The notes under the pieces: generated by a model
The model's input: only the letters and a program-made list of their open reading frames with translations
The model's database searches: none
Told to the model about the DNA's origin: nothing
Program-made: the position numbers and the translations under genes
DNA from: Bugula neritina
Lineage: Eukaryota > Bryozoa > Gymnolaemata > Cheilostomatida > Bugulidae
Assembly: GCA_964035545.1 (NCBI GenBank)
Contig: OZ037768.1
Span: forward strand, 18,076,700-18,140,699
DNA length: 64,000 nt
Reading direction: 5' to 3'
In this document: piece after piece, positions 1 to 13,100 of the stretch
How positions within the stretch are numbered: the first letter of the stretch is position 1
Layout of the letters: each line of letters opens with the position of its first letter

Positions 1-494
1 CTCTCCTATTCCCCTCCTGCAGACTTTACATAAATAATGCTGACGTCATGTTTGAAGTAGAACTGTTATTACATAACATAGCGATGAAAAGAATTAATAA
101 ATAACAACAGATTAATATACATGCGGTAGTTTGTGTTAGGTTTCAGATTTGATTTGCACATACAAAATAGGAGTGAAAATGATGGCAATTGCCAAGTGGC
201 ATAATACAACCTAGACTTGGCAGGTTGGCATACAAAAAATGCATTATTACAATGAAAAACACTGGTGAAATTGGTGAGCTGTTTTCGCCGCAAATGTAGC
301 AGTTTGAGTAATCAAAGATATACAAGCAGAGAACATACGTCTCTATTTGGTGGATTGAGTGTAAGCAGGGTGCTTAATCAGTTATTCCATGAACATTTTT
401 CTGTCTAAATTTTAAGCTAAATGCACTTTTTAAAATAGAAATTGAACACTTCAAAAATGAGAAAGCTGTACTGTTTTGTTTTTGTTTTGGCAGC

Positions 495-540
495 AATAGA
501 CTTTGAGGAGTGGAGAGGAAGAGAATTAACAAAGCAATGA
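495..540 (+). CDS. possible last coding exon of an unidentified plus-strand gene (partial)
   Basis: A long pyrimidine tract ending in CAG at 494 is followed by an open stretch reading IDFEEWRGRELTKQ and a TGA at 538-540. An AATAAA lies at 545-550, as expected for a 3' end. The rest of the gene would lie left of the window. I do not recognise the protein. The evidence is only acceptor, frame, stop and poly(A) signal, so this could be chance. Confidence 0.3.
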
Positions 541-661
541 TTTCAATAAAATACTGATGTTACTAGAAAAGACATTTTCAAAACATTTTTGACTAAGAAT
601 GCAAAATTAAACAAATCAATACTAGTAATAAACAAAAAATCCAAATGTTTGTATAATTCAC

Positions 662-1141
662 CTTGCTGCTCTGCTATCTTCAAGTTAACCTCTTTCAACA
701 AAGAGTTCAGTTTGTTGAGTTGCTGATTAAGTTTAGACATGGAGAGATCATCTGTATTGTCTACCCGAGGAAGAACGGTACTTAGTTTACTAGTCTCTGT
801 ATTCTTTTTAGTCTTTTTGTTTTTGAACGGCTTTTTTGAATTAAGGGTCAACTGATTCCAACTGGCAGTACAATAGCAGTGAGCTAGACAATTGTATCTT
901 GTAAACTAAAACAAAATTAACATCTTATAAATCATTTGGAACAAAACTATCAACCACTTATGAAAGCACAGTTTCTACATTTGTATAAACAACAATTATG
1001 TTTTAAATACTTTGCTTGATCAGAACAGAGAAAATATACTTGTATATGAATAAACGTTTTTGCAAAGCACCAATAACTTCAACTTACCTGATATTCCAGC
1101 CCTTTGCCTATCGTCTGAGTAAACTTTGTAAGACTATTCAT
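662..1141 (-). CDS. unidentified small coiled-coil protein, 5' coding exons (3' end unresolved)
   Basis: Two exons can be joined. The first has its acceptor at about 1154, ATG at 1141-1139, and a donor after 1088. The second runs from 905 to 662, also with consensus splice sites. The intron is phase 0, and together they give about 99 residues beginning MNSLTKFTQTIGKGLEYQ. The middle is a lysine-rich linker and the end is a leucine/glutamine-rich helix likely to form a coiled coil. The donor after 662 (CAAG then GTGAATT) implies at least one more exon. If that intron were retained the frame would run on to a stop at 543. The acceptor just upstream of the ATG implies a non-coding first exon, possibly the CpG-containing stretch near 2690-2830 that ends in a good donor. 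I do not recognise the family. Confidence 0.45.
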
Positions 1142-1559
1142 CTCAGTTGTTTTCTAGATTTTAAAATGAAATTGTGAATTTTCAAAACATTGAAGAAATA
1201 ATTTTGGTCACCCAACTTGGCCAAAGAAATCTATAAAAGCAACTTACTCAAAACTTAAGTCTGAGCAAGTTGCTTTTTTATTAACAAATTATTTGGAAAT
1301 GCAGCCAATCTAGCTTGTCATAAGGAAGAGCTTATTTCAATAAAGAACATGGCGTAAGAAGTTCAGCTTATAAATATTATGCAATGCCTATATGATATAC
1401 AAAGGAAACTATACTATTTTGTTTTGATGATATACTGATTTATTTAATTCCCTGATTGTTGTCACTAGCTGAGCCTTTTTCATCCGAGATGGAAAGCTAT
1501 AAACAGATTTCATAACTCAATGTGAGCATGAACGAATCACAAATATTGATATTGTAATT

Positions 1560-3310
1560 TTTTATCACTATTCATTTATTGAAACTCAATTTGTCTCAGC
1601 TTAATCATTTAATATACAACACTTACGGCGGCAAAAACTTGATTTTTGTAATAATGTGAAGGTCAGTGTACTTTACCATGTACTTACTATTATTTATAGT
1701 TATATACATGATAACGATAAACAATAAAGTATAATCATAATGGCGATCATGTTGTAATTACTTATCATTAAATTGAATATCAAAAAATCAATATGTAATC
1801 ATTTTGACAGCATGAACTAGATTTAAAAAACAAAATATTACTAGAAGTAAAACTAAAACTAACACAAAAACAAAAGTAAATCCTTAAATCAGCAACTGCG
1901 AGCCCAAGTAACTTCGATTTAAATATTTACTGCAAAATTAAATGAGACATATCAATATTAGATACTAAATTAGTAATCATCTAAATTTTACTTCATAATG
2001 ATAATGGTAATTAGATTTAGTGTAGTATAATCATGTGTTATATTGATATTATAGCATTGCACTTGTAGCTTAAGCTATACAACTACAGGCTTTTAGAGAA
2101 AAAGTTATGAAAAGCTTTCAGCTAAAAGTAAATAGCTCATGTTTTATGCATGTAATATTTTCACTCTCTTGCTGCACTACCCAACTAGTAGTAGCTCACA
2201 TGCCCTACGCACAACATAACATATTTATCATAATTATACAATTACTATTAGTACCTATAATAATAATTATCATTATGATTATAATCATAATCATTCTGTG
2301 TTCAGATTGAAATTCTTATTCTGATAGTGATTATGTTTTCAATTTCCTAGTTATAATAATAATGGTAATATTTCAAAACTATGATAATTCACAATTGACT
2401 TAAATTTAAAGATTAAACTCTAAGGCTAAAACAAAACTCTAATGACAAAAATAATAAAGTAAACGTTGTTACTTGTTAGTGTTACTTCACTTGGTCTTGT
2501 TAGTTGTTGGTCAACGTTACTAACTTACTTGTTATGAGAATCAGAATGATACTGATAGTGATAGTAATTTGATATAAATGTTCAATCAATTTCTTTTAAT
2601 CATACAATTTATTTATTATACAGTGGTAACTATCTAGCTCATGTTGCATACTAATAGTTGATGTCATTAATTTACCGATCACAAAATGATGAAAATGATT
2701 TTTGTAGAACCGAGGGAGCACGCTTTGACTTTCACTTCGAATGTCACATTTATTATTAACGTGACTGATTCTTTCCCGCGTATGACGAAAAAGGTTTAGC
2801 CAATTGCATTTATCAAACTTCACCGGTTCCACTTATTTGCTTCTGTAATATCCGGTGTTACCTTTGGCTTTACGTATCACTGTTATAAATAAAATTTACT
2901 AAACAAGTAAAACTTATTGCCAGCCAAACTTGAAGAAGACACCCAAACTATACTCATTCTCGCACTGATGAGTTATTAATTAGTCATATTAATGCCTATT
3001 TCTATAATAATTATAATAGTGTAACTTAATCTTATAGTTCATTAATTGTTAATGTTACTAAGTTAAAGTAACTATTACTATTTGAGTATTACTATTACTA
3101 TTAGTATTAGTATTAGTATTAGTATTACATTTACTATTAGTATTACTACTAGTATTACTAGTAGAAGCACCTGTTACTGTGCAAAGTCAAATGTCTCTTA
3201 CTCTTGATATTACTCAATTTGACTGTTGGTATGTAAATAAGTAAAGTATTGCATTTTACTATTTGTATACTATTACTTATACTAATACTTATAGTATACG
3301 TTTGTATAGT
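1560..3310. repeat. AT-rich low-complexity arrays in the gap before RNF185
   Basis: This head-to-head gap holds patches of short repeated words. TGATTATCAT-type words occur at about 1680-1760 and 2240-2300. ATTAGT/ATTACT words occur at about 3060-3165, and ACTTATACTAAT words at about 3265-3300. Between them, 2690-2870 has more CpG and no repeat and may contain the promoter and first exon of the minus-strand gene. No other gene is visible between 1155 and 3874. Confidence 0.6.
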
Positions 3311-3874
3311 GGCAAGATGAATTTTAGTTTTAATATGAATATCATTAACACCATTAGATTTAGTGTTAGCCAGTCTTGGTTATTGGATTATAATTATGAT
3401 AATTTGGGCAAAATTAGGGTAGCTGTTGCATTGAAAAAGTTAATTTGAAAAGGAAGTTAATTTAATTAAAATATTTTTATATAGCCAATTTAACTATTTT
3501 AGAACTTGGCTGGGTAAATTTTTCTCCAACATGAAATTATTTATATTCTTGAATTTTATTTTTTCAAAATCAGTGTTATATACTAATATGATGTGAAACA
3601 TAAAATAATAAGACAAGGGTTGGTACAATAGTGATTTAGGGCTGACTGTCTTCGTAGTATTTTTAGCCAATCTATTTTTAGACTTTGGTCAGTCATTTCA
3701 ACTTACTAACAATAGATTTGGAACTTTTGTTATTATAAAATGGTGCTCTATTAGAAAGCATAAATTAACAAGTGCGCAGGCAAAAGTTACGTACATTTAT
3801 GTAGAAAATCACAATGCTATTTAAATATTATCATTTTTCAGATGCTATTTTAAAACGAATAATTAAAAAAAACA

Positions 3875-6303
3875 ATGGCAGAAGCTGCTCCTTCGTCTTC
3901 TGGGGCACCAAGCTCATCTCCAGGTGCTTCAAATTCATCGTCAATACCTGACGAAGAGATAAATGGCACATATGATTGTAATATCTGTCTCGACATTGCA
4001 AAGGATACTGTTGTCACTTTTTGTGGCCATTTGTTTTGGTAAGTCCAAGATTTTTCAGGTACTATAAAATCGTGTACATTTTACAATATAATGCATTTGC
4101 AAGTATAAGATTTAGTATTGTGTGTATATGTTGTTGACCTATTGAGAATTGAGATTCTTATATACATTTTTGGTAAGACTAGTAGGCAATTTTATTGAAC
4201 AAATACGACTTGATAATGTATATAATTTGATAGTGTATAAATACAATGTTTCAGTTGGCCCTGTCTTCATCAATGGTTAAGTACTCGTCCTGATCGCCAA
4301 ATGTGTCCCGTCTGTAAAGCTGGCATTAGTAAAGAGAAAGTTATTCCAATCTACGGCAGAGGAAATACAGATAACAAAGACCCAAGGTACTACAATTATT
4401 TAATTACAAAATGTGTGCTTTAGAGGAATTTTATTGTGCATCTCTGTTTTGGTGAGGAGTTGTTGGACAAATAAAAAGTTATTTCATAATCATTGAAATA
4501 TATTTTAACTGTAATTTACAATTAAAGAAATCAATACACTAAAGCAAATATTTACCAGCACCTACATGTAAGCACTTAGCAAGTTGGATTCTACTGTCAA
4601 AATGTTATTTTGTAAAATTTGATAAATTAAAAGAGAAAGGCAAAAGGCTGAAAGATATGCATTACCGCTTTTTGTATCATAATAATTTGTATATTATTAT
4701 GTTGTAGAGAGAAGCTACCACCAAGGCCCTCTGCTCAAAGAAGTGAACCTGAAAATAACAGTGGTGTAAGTTTCACACAACATCATCATCTCTAGGCACT
4801 TTTAATGTATAATTCTCTTTTTCATTTCTGTTTATCTTCTACCAGTCTTTTCATCATATTTGGTTTTTAGCATATTTCATTGTAATATTTAGTTTCTCCC
4901 ATCGTATTTGCACTGGCAGCTCTAATTCTAGTATTAATCTACGGAGTATGCTGGTATTAAAAAGGTCATGGCAGATGAAAAAGAAGAACAATGAAACAGT
5001 ACATAGGAGTTGTCCACATTTGAATCTTTGTTTCATCAGTTTAATTTATATATTATATTATAGTAGTTCTCCGAGACTACTTTATTTTCTCTAAATTTAG
5101 CCGTGCTTTTTGTTTGAAATTGAAGCAAATGTTATTGGAAGCTTGACCACATAAATTTCCTGTAACTAGAGCAAGTTCATTTTATGCCTCTTTTTCTATA
5201 TAAATCAAGCATAGGAATAGTATCAATAGTACGAGTATCAATAATTAGATTAAACTGAATTATTATTGATTATAGGAAACTTACAATCACACTATTGCGT
5301 AGCTTGGTGGTAATTAAAGTGAAAAATTGAAGTTATTTCCCCTATTCTACCATTAATTAAACAATTCAGTTGTTTTAGCTTAGAGGATTTGAAAACTCGC
5401 TAAAACACATGCTGTTGCGTAGCATTCTTTGGTTAGTTGAAGTTAGATAGTTGTCAAGTTACTCCTGTGTGAGTTTCAGGTTAAATGCAAAATTAACTAA
5501 AAAAGCATATTTAATACACTTTTTAAATAGAACAACCTACACAAAATGCTCAACAACTTATACAATAAAGTTTTAAGGAGTTGCATAATCTCACTATACT
5601 AATTACTAATACAGTACTATGCAAAGCATTTTCTGAATTATTTTTAACGTTTTCTGTTCTGATTGCAGTTTGGCAATTTCAACATGGGGAATCTTCAGTT
5701 CTCATTTGGTATTGGAGCATTTCCTTTTACATTTTTTGCTTCAAATTTCAATCTGGGGGATGCAAGGCCTGGAAACCGTAAGTAAATTAAATTGTCATCC
5801 AGTGATAGTTGAACTTAATAAAATCTTTTATATGCACTGTTTGATCATAGTATTAGATTTTGGTTTGACAATTGTTTTTAGTGGATTTTATAAGATACAA
5901 ATCTGTAGGTGTTTTCATTATATGAATTTCAATTGCACTATATCAGTTAAACACCCACCCCCCCTCAAGTCCTTTAATTTTTTAGCTTATTTGGATGTCA
6001 GACTAGTGTGTATTCTTATTTTATTTGTTCTCCTACTTTTTTTCAATTTGTTGCCTTCCACATCTTAAAATAATTTTCATCAATGATTTTCTTCAAAACC
6101 TTAATCCATTTTCTCACTCCTGTTGATCGAGCTAAATAAAACATGCAATGTTCTCATATTAGATGAAGTTTTTGACCTTCAAGCTATTTTGTATCTGACT
6201 TGTAGCTTCCGCTGGAACACAGCAACATCAGGAGGAGCGTGTCTTATCACAAATATTTCTCTTTGTGGCAATGTTTTTTGCTATATGGCTTATAATTGCC
6301 TAA
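3875..6303 (+). CDS. RNF185: RNF185/RNF5-like ER membrane RING E3 ubiquitin ligase
   Basis: Five exons: 3875-4038, 4255-4386, 4708-4765, 5669-5777 and 6206-6303, giving 186 residues (human RNF185 has 192). After a serine-rich N-terminus, a complete C3HC4 RING occupies about residues 35-75 (C35, C38, C50, H52, C55, C58, C72, C75), with the family signature HLFCWPCLHQW. A linker with KVIPIYGRG, a hydrophobic segment [11 protein letters not shown], and a C-terminal transmembrane helix ending WLIIA follow. Members of this family sit in the ER membrane and ubiquitinate misfolded membrane proteins for ERAD, and affect mitophagy. ATG 3875 is the first in-frame Met and gives a family-like N-terminus. 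All splice sites are GT-AG and frames join. It is tail-to-tail with FLOT2. AATAAA at 7080-7085 is a possible but distant poly(A) signal. RNF5 is the alternative name; the length fits RNF185 about equally. Confidence 0.93.
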
Positions 6304-7131
6304 TACAAACAACAATTGTTGCGGATACCATTAGAATTAACAGATATTACTTTTGTTATCTGTATCTCCTCCCTCTATCTTCACAACTAAATTCAGTCAA
6401 CAAATTTATTGCTTATTTATTTGCTTATGCTTTTCGTGGTTATAGATGGTATATTTTTTACTAAATGAGAAGTAATACAACTGGTATGGCCTTGCCACAT
6501 ATAGTTGTACTGATGCATTTATGAATTATATAATATTTTGTTGTCATATGCAGCTAATACAAAATAATATTTAAAATGATATTTTTTTTTTTATTTGTTG
6601 GTAAAGGTGACCATTGATAGAATTTAACACATCATGAGGTTATAATTATATTAGAAAAAATGTTTTCTATCAAAATTAACAAAAATACAGTAAATATAAA
6701 ATACTAAGAAATACAAGATTTAGTTTTTACATAGGATTGTGCTTTGTGAATTAGTTGCTGAGCTAATAATGGGCATCATATTTTCCAATTGTACTCTGTA
6801 CACAAAAAACACAAAAAGTTATTTTCCATATAAGAACTGACAATAAACCGATAGACAATAAGTATCAACAACAAAAATATAGCATGCAAGATATAAATAT
6901 AGTAAATGCCCCACAAATATATGAATAAAAAATAAGCATTTGAGGTCCCAAATGTTAATTTTCTATAACAAAAGTGCAGCAAGTTGTAAAAATAACACAA
7001 CTTGCGATGTGGCATTTAAATTTGATGTCTTGAGGTTACATAAAAAGTAGATTGTATATATTCACACATCACATTATCAAATAAAGAAATAAGTGTAATA
7101 AATTTAAACCTGATAACATAACGGCAATTGG

Positions 7132-10100
7132 TTACTTGGCGCCAGGAACTTGGTGCAACACCTACAAACAGTCAAATTGCATAACATTGTAACGTATTCA
7201 GCAGTGGAGATCTTATCTTAGGAGGATTACTTGGTATTCCAAGCATCAAATCCAATAAATTTAAGCAATATACTAAGCAAATTAAATTAATAACAAGTGC
7301 TCTAAAGTTAAAAAAGAACTTTGTGATATTTGGAAAAGCATTAACAACAAAATTAGTATTCATCAAAACACAGTCTGGTGAATGATGATACAATGTACTC
7401 GTATTTATTTACCTTGGATAAGTCGACACCAGTGAGTGCCTGTACAGCAGGGGGCAGTTGACTGACCAGTTTTGATACTTCACTAGTTGTTCTGTCATCA
7501 CCTACCATAACAATCTCATCAACTCTAGCAAGAGGGGCGGACACTTCGGCAGCAATCTGTAATAATATACACACCATGCAGTAATATACACATCATGTAG
7601 TTAGACTACTAGCACTCTCAAGCTATAATGTAAATCTACTACAAAGTTTATACCGTAATTCTGCACAGGACTAAAACAGTATAATATATTCAGGGTAAAG
7701 TGTACATGATGTCACACACTAAAGTAAAAGATAATTTTAAAGTTGGAGAGAAACAAAAAAAGGACATTAAAAATAAAAAGGTACTTTAGAATGTAGAGAT
7801 CATTTAAAGTATTTCCCATGTAATAAGGTGACTCTAGAAAAATAGAGCTATTGCACAATAATTTCTGACAACTTTCAAAGTAAACAATGCAATGAAAAAA
7901 TTGTTATCTCATTAATCATAAACTTGATAATAAACAAAATATTAAAACAATGTCTCAAAGTTGTCAACTAACAAGAGAAAAAACACTCTAAAGATAGAGA
8001 AGATCATACACAGAATGGGCCTTGCGTAGCCATAGTGTAACCTGGGAACTTACCTTTGGTAAAGTCTCCAGAATAAGGCTGACCATAGCTGCGTCTCCAT
8101 ACTGCTTATAGGCGGAAGCTTTCAGTCTCATTCTCTCGGCTTCTGCTTTACCAACAGCTTCTATAGCCGTAGCCTCAGCTTCACCAGTCAGTCTGATCTG
8201 CTCAGCGTTAGCTTTGGCTGCCTCAACTTTCTGTATTCTGTAAAGAAATGTATCACATGATATAGATATAATATAATAAGTAGTATTCAGTTATTAAACC
8301 TCCAACTAATAATACATCATACTTGACATTTATCAATAGTCAATACTTTACATGACTAAAATAAGAAATGATCAAAAGCGTCAAATACAAGTGAAATAGA
8401 TGTTACAATGCAATGCAAACATTTCATGAAATAATTTGAGTTGTTACAAGAAATCAGCAGAAATGTAAAATGAAAGTAAAAATCTGCAAACTACATGAAA
8501 GCATTATAATAAAAAGAGTTACTGTAAGAATTACAGCATTTTATTTAAATAAACTGGAGTGCGAGTGACAAAGAACAGTGTTGGGGAATTTTTCACCTTT
8601 TGCCATCAGCAATCTGGTTGACTCTGTAGGCTTCAGCCTCTGCAGGTAACTTGATGGTAGCGTGCAGCTCGTTCTCCTTCCTCACAATCTCCTTGTCCTC
8701 TACACTGATTTGTTTTCTTCTCTCCACTACATCTATCTCGATCTCTTCAGCTCGAATCTTTTGATTTGTTTTGGCTGCTTGCAGCTCATAGGCCAACTCA
8801 GCTTCAGCATTCTGCATGTAATAATATACATGTATATGTAATATACATATAATAATATTACAGATATTAATACTACATATAGCAAATACTACATATAGCA
8901 ACAACAAACATTAGAATCGAAATGAAATTTGGTGAAAAGACAGTAATTTATTCACTTAAATCGTTATTTATAAGTTGAAAAGGTAATAATTATTATAGCA
9001 TTTATTATTCAAGTTCAAAGATTTTTAATTTCATGATTTTTGGAGGTGTTTAAAATCTTGCTGAGTAGTTGAATGTTCATATGGATAGTCTGACTTAAGC
9101 TCATACACACAACTGTATATATCAGTGCAGGTATAAAACAATACTGTTGCTTAGCAACGCATCATTCACCTTTGCATTGACCTCCTGGTCGAACTGGGCT
9201 TGCATCATCTGGTAGCCTCTGTTTGAATCAGCAACTCTTGAGTCTGCCTCGTATTTAGTGTCCATCATAGTTTTCTCACACTCAGCCTCCTGGAAACACA
9301 TACAAGATAAATAAGATGACTTGCATACCCAGAAGGGCGTTTCATAATAGAAAATTATGGTGAAAAGACAAATCCTGAAGTGAGCAACTCTTAAATCAAG
9401 TGTTTAATGTATGTAACATGCTGAAATATTAAACTGAAATGACTTTTAGAGAAACATAAATGCATTTTATAAAAATATGTATTGTATACAGATTCAATAA
9501 GAAACTGTTAGTTATATTATAATGTACAACATGTTAACTTCTAGAACTTCAAGAATCAATAACTAAAGTCTTTTTAATTATCAATAATTAAAGGAATTTC
9601 AGATTTGTTTGTTTGCAACACAGTTGTAAACTGTTGGTAATTTTATCAATAAAAAATAACTACTACGGCTTTAATGGCTTCAGTCACAATGTTAAACTAT
9701 AAAACGAAACTTGAAATCAAAAACTGCAATAAGAAATTGTCAGTCATATCATATTACATAATACGTTAATGTTCGTATTTACCTGAATTCCAGCATCTCT
9801 GTTAGCCTCAGCAACACCAATATCAGCATCTCTCTTTACGATGGCGGTTTGGGCACGCCCTAAAGAGGCGAGGTAGTCAACCTTGTCATAGACATCTTTG
9901 ATGGTGAAGGAAACAATCTCAATGCCCATACGGCTGACATCAGGAGAGGCTACTTTACGAACTTCCTGTGCAAACTTATCTCTATCTTGAAACACTTCTT
10001 CCACAGTGAGGGTTCCTTAAAAATACAGAAGTTTGGTTCAAAGATTATGAAAACTTATCATACACAAATGAGAAAAATAATTCAAATGCCTGCATTACAG

Positions 10101-13100
10101 CGTGAAATTCTTGCCCAAGTTCATTGCCCAAAGTTTTTAGCATATTTATTATTTCGTTAGAATACAATGTCACCAGCCATAGAGCTTCAGCTACTACACA
10201 CTATGTAGAATACAATCTGACAATCAGTCACTGTATGACATTCCTTAGACATTGTATTGATATGTATACTCATTTTCTTCAGTGGATAGTGAATGGAACT
10301 TATATTTGTGGATGATCATGTGATCATGATTAATAAAACTATGCATTGCATAACATGAAGATAGATGAATTAAAAGGAAGTAAAGTTGAAAGGGATAATT
10401 TACAGCATTTCTAGCCGTTTTTTACCAAACTGAAAGCAATTAATAAACCCATAGCCTGAGGCTTACTACTCATGTTAATATCATAATAATTTATATAGTA
10501 TTAGTAGTAGTATTAGTAATATTATTTATAGGGTTTTTCATATAGAATGCTAAATGATTTGGAGCTCTAGCAGCAACATAAAGATGTGCAAAGATACTAT
10601 GGCAAAACTCACTTCAAGTATGAGCTGTAATTATGAATGTAGGACCTAAGCTGTACACTTTTAAACTTACAAGATAATATAAATACAATGGACTGTGCTT
10701 TCTTTCACTCCAACTTTTCTCACTCACCAAGAATAGCCCGAAGATGGCCTTCCAATGTTTGCAACACAATGGATCCAATTTCTCTACCAGTTTTCCCCAG
10801 AAACTGTTCAACAGCTCGTCCAATGAATGCAGGATCATGCATGACCTTGACCTGCGAGACGCCAGTGACGTACAGAGGTACACCTTCAGCTGTTTCCACG
10901 CTCTCACATTGTGGGTGGAGTGTCATTACTTCAAGAGGTAGACTAGAAAACACCAGAAACAATGATTGACAATGGTAAAGTTTTACATGAACTGATAAAC
11001 TAAAAACAGAAAGCTTTATAAAAACTGCATTATTAAAGCAAAGACAGGGTTATTGGTGAGTTTGCTGCAAGCTTTCTTAACAATTTAGAGAGAGGTCAAA
11101 AGTTGACAAACACATACTAACAAATCAGCATTAAGTTTAAGAACTTATGCTAAAAACGTCATGTTAAAATAGGCTGAATAGTCAGGACACAAACACCCGA
11201 ACCATATTGGAGAGCATGTGCTAGGCTTGCAGGTTGAGCCTCAGGGAAAACATAAGTGGTGCTGGAAAGCACACTTGATTATAATTGCTTCTACACTATT
11301 CTGAAGGCCTTTAAACCATGCTGCTAGCATAATTTAAGACAAAAGGTCTATATATTGCACAAAACAACCAGGCGTTGGCAGAAAGATTCTGGTTATAAAA
11401 AAAGGTGAGATATAGACCGTGATATAAACTATAGAACTTTTAATAGCAACCACTTACAGCTGCACATCTGATACACAACACCAAGCCCAGCCCCATCCGC
11501 CACTTATATACTTCTTGTCATCACTGCCACAGCATCCACCTGTATAAAAGATGTTTAGAAATTAGTCATTAGCTTTGAATGAAAGACAAACATAAGTTTA
11601 AATACGTTACTTGTTGCCGTTTCAAGTCTCTATTATAAACACAATTGGCTCAATCATAACTAAAGAGTTATATGCTAATAGATGGTTAAAATGCAGGCAT
11701 TACTTAATATAAAACCTAAATCCTAGTATCTTTGAAGAATTTGACTTCAGATTTTGTGTGAAAGTTTATGTTACATATATTTGAATAATTTTACTTCATA
11801 TTTTTTTGTGAAAATTCATGTTATAGTTAAATTAAGGACAACTGCCTTCGAAAAACTTGGTCCGATAAAGTATTAAGAAAAGACTCGAGTGTTGTACAAT
11901 TCAGGTTGCAAAGGGCATAAACTACGCTACCCAGCTTCAAATTTAATGAGTCTACATAACATAAAGATAAGTGTATATTATGTGTTATAGTAAATAAAAG
12001 TATTTTGTGAGTACATTATGCAAGGTCACGTTATAACTCACAATGATGGACTACATTTTTTGGAATTTTTTGTCTTTTACATAGTAAAAACTGTTATTCT
12101 GCTAAAAATATACAGGGAGTCTTAAAGACTCTAATGTCATACTAAATGCTAATAGCAGAAGACCTTTAAGTAGGCCTATCATGGTTCAAAATTCACAGAA
12201 TCTAAACTTACATTATTATAGCAAATATTAGTTTTATTTTTGAATTACAAATTCAATATTATGAGAAAATATAGTGTGCTCTATAGAGAAATGCTGTTAT
12301 TATGATTTATAGCAATGTTTTCTAATAAAACAAATAGCACTGTATGTTACTCAAAAAATTTGAGGGTAAATTTATTAGCTAATACAGTTGACACTATCAG
12401 TCTATCACTATGATAATAACAATTTCACAAGTTTAAACATGCTTTTTAAATAAACTATCCTAATACATAGTGATAGTCTACTACTAAATAACATATTCCA
12501 CTATTTTAGAAAATTAAGTTGGAGTTTTACATTCGACTTTCACTGATTCTTTCTGTCATATTATAAAGATAATGATAGTCAGTATTTAAGTCCCACATGC
12601 AACATGAAGCAAGCATTACAGTTACTCTAACTTTTATAGTTACTAATATTGCATTTACAGAGACCTAACAAAGTTACATGATTGTGTAAAGTTTTGTTTA
12701 GCTTGGTTTACTAATTTAAAATTCTTGTTTTGGCATTTGGGTTTTGAATGTGACATTATTGTGACTGTTTAATTTTATACTTGAGCCTAAAATGAGACAA
12801 ATTGACATTCTTGTGGTACAAACTCAAAGTTCTTTAATCTTTTATAATCAACAAAACGCAAGGCTAGGGCCTAAAGCCAAAGGCAAAGATATTTACAAAA
12901 TTACAATTGTGCATTTGCGTTTTACCCTGGCAAACTAACTCTAGGTTAAAGTCTTACAGTTACACTAAGAGCCAAACTAAAGTAAAAGTAACACTAACGT
13001 CTAACAGTTAGTGTTACCAAGTTTGTGTAACAGTAACAGTAAAATGCAAGTGCCAGTCTACAACTGTCAGTGTCACTATCACTATGATAGACTATGAGTA

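Noticed and set aside
41-48. TGACGTCA, a perfect CRE palindrome
   Set aside because: A single 8-bp match with no promoter context is expected by chance.
23-105. Exon-like segment after a perfect pyrimidine tract and CAG at 1-22, open to TAA at about 106 with AATAAA nearby
   Set aside because: Its frame and a plausible donor do not join to the exon-like segment at 495-540, and no protein family is recognisable. With no upstream sequence in the window it cannot be supported.
2596-2832. 78-codon minus-strand open frame
   Set aside because: No recognisable family. It may overlap a non-coding first exon of the minus-strand gene, but coding function is unsupported.
5581-6464. Several 66-132-codon plus-strand frames
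   Set aside because: They are other-frame shadows of RNF185 exons 4 and 5 extended into introns.
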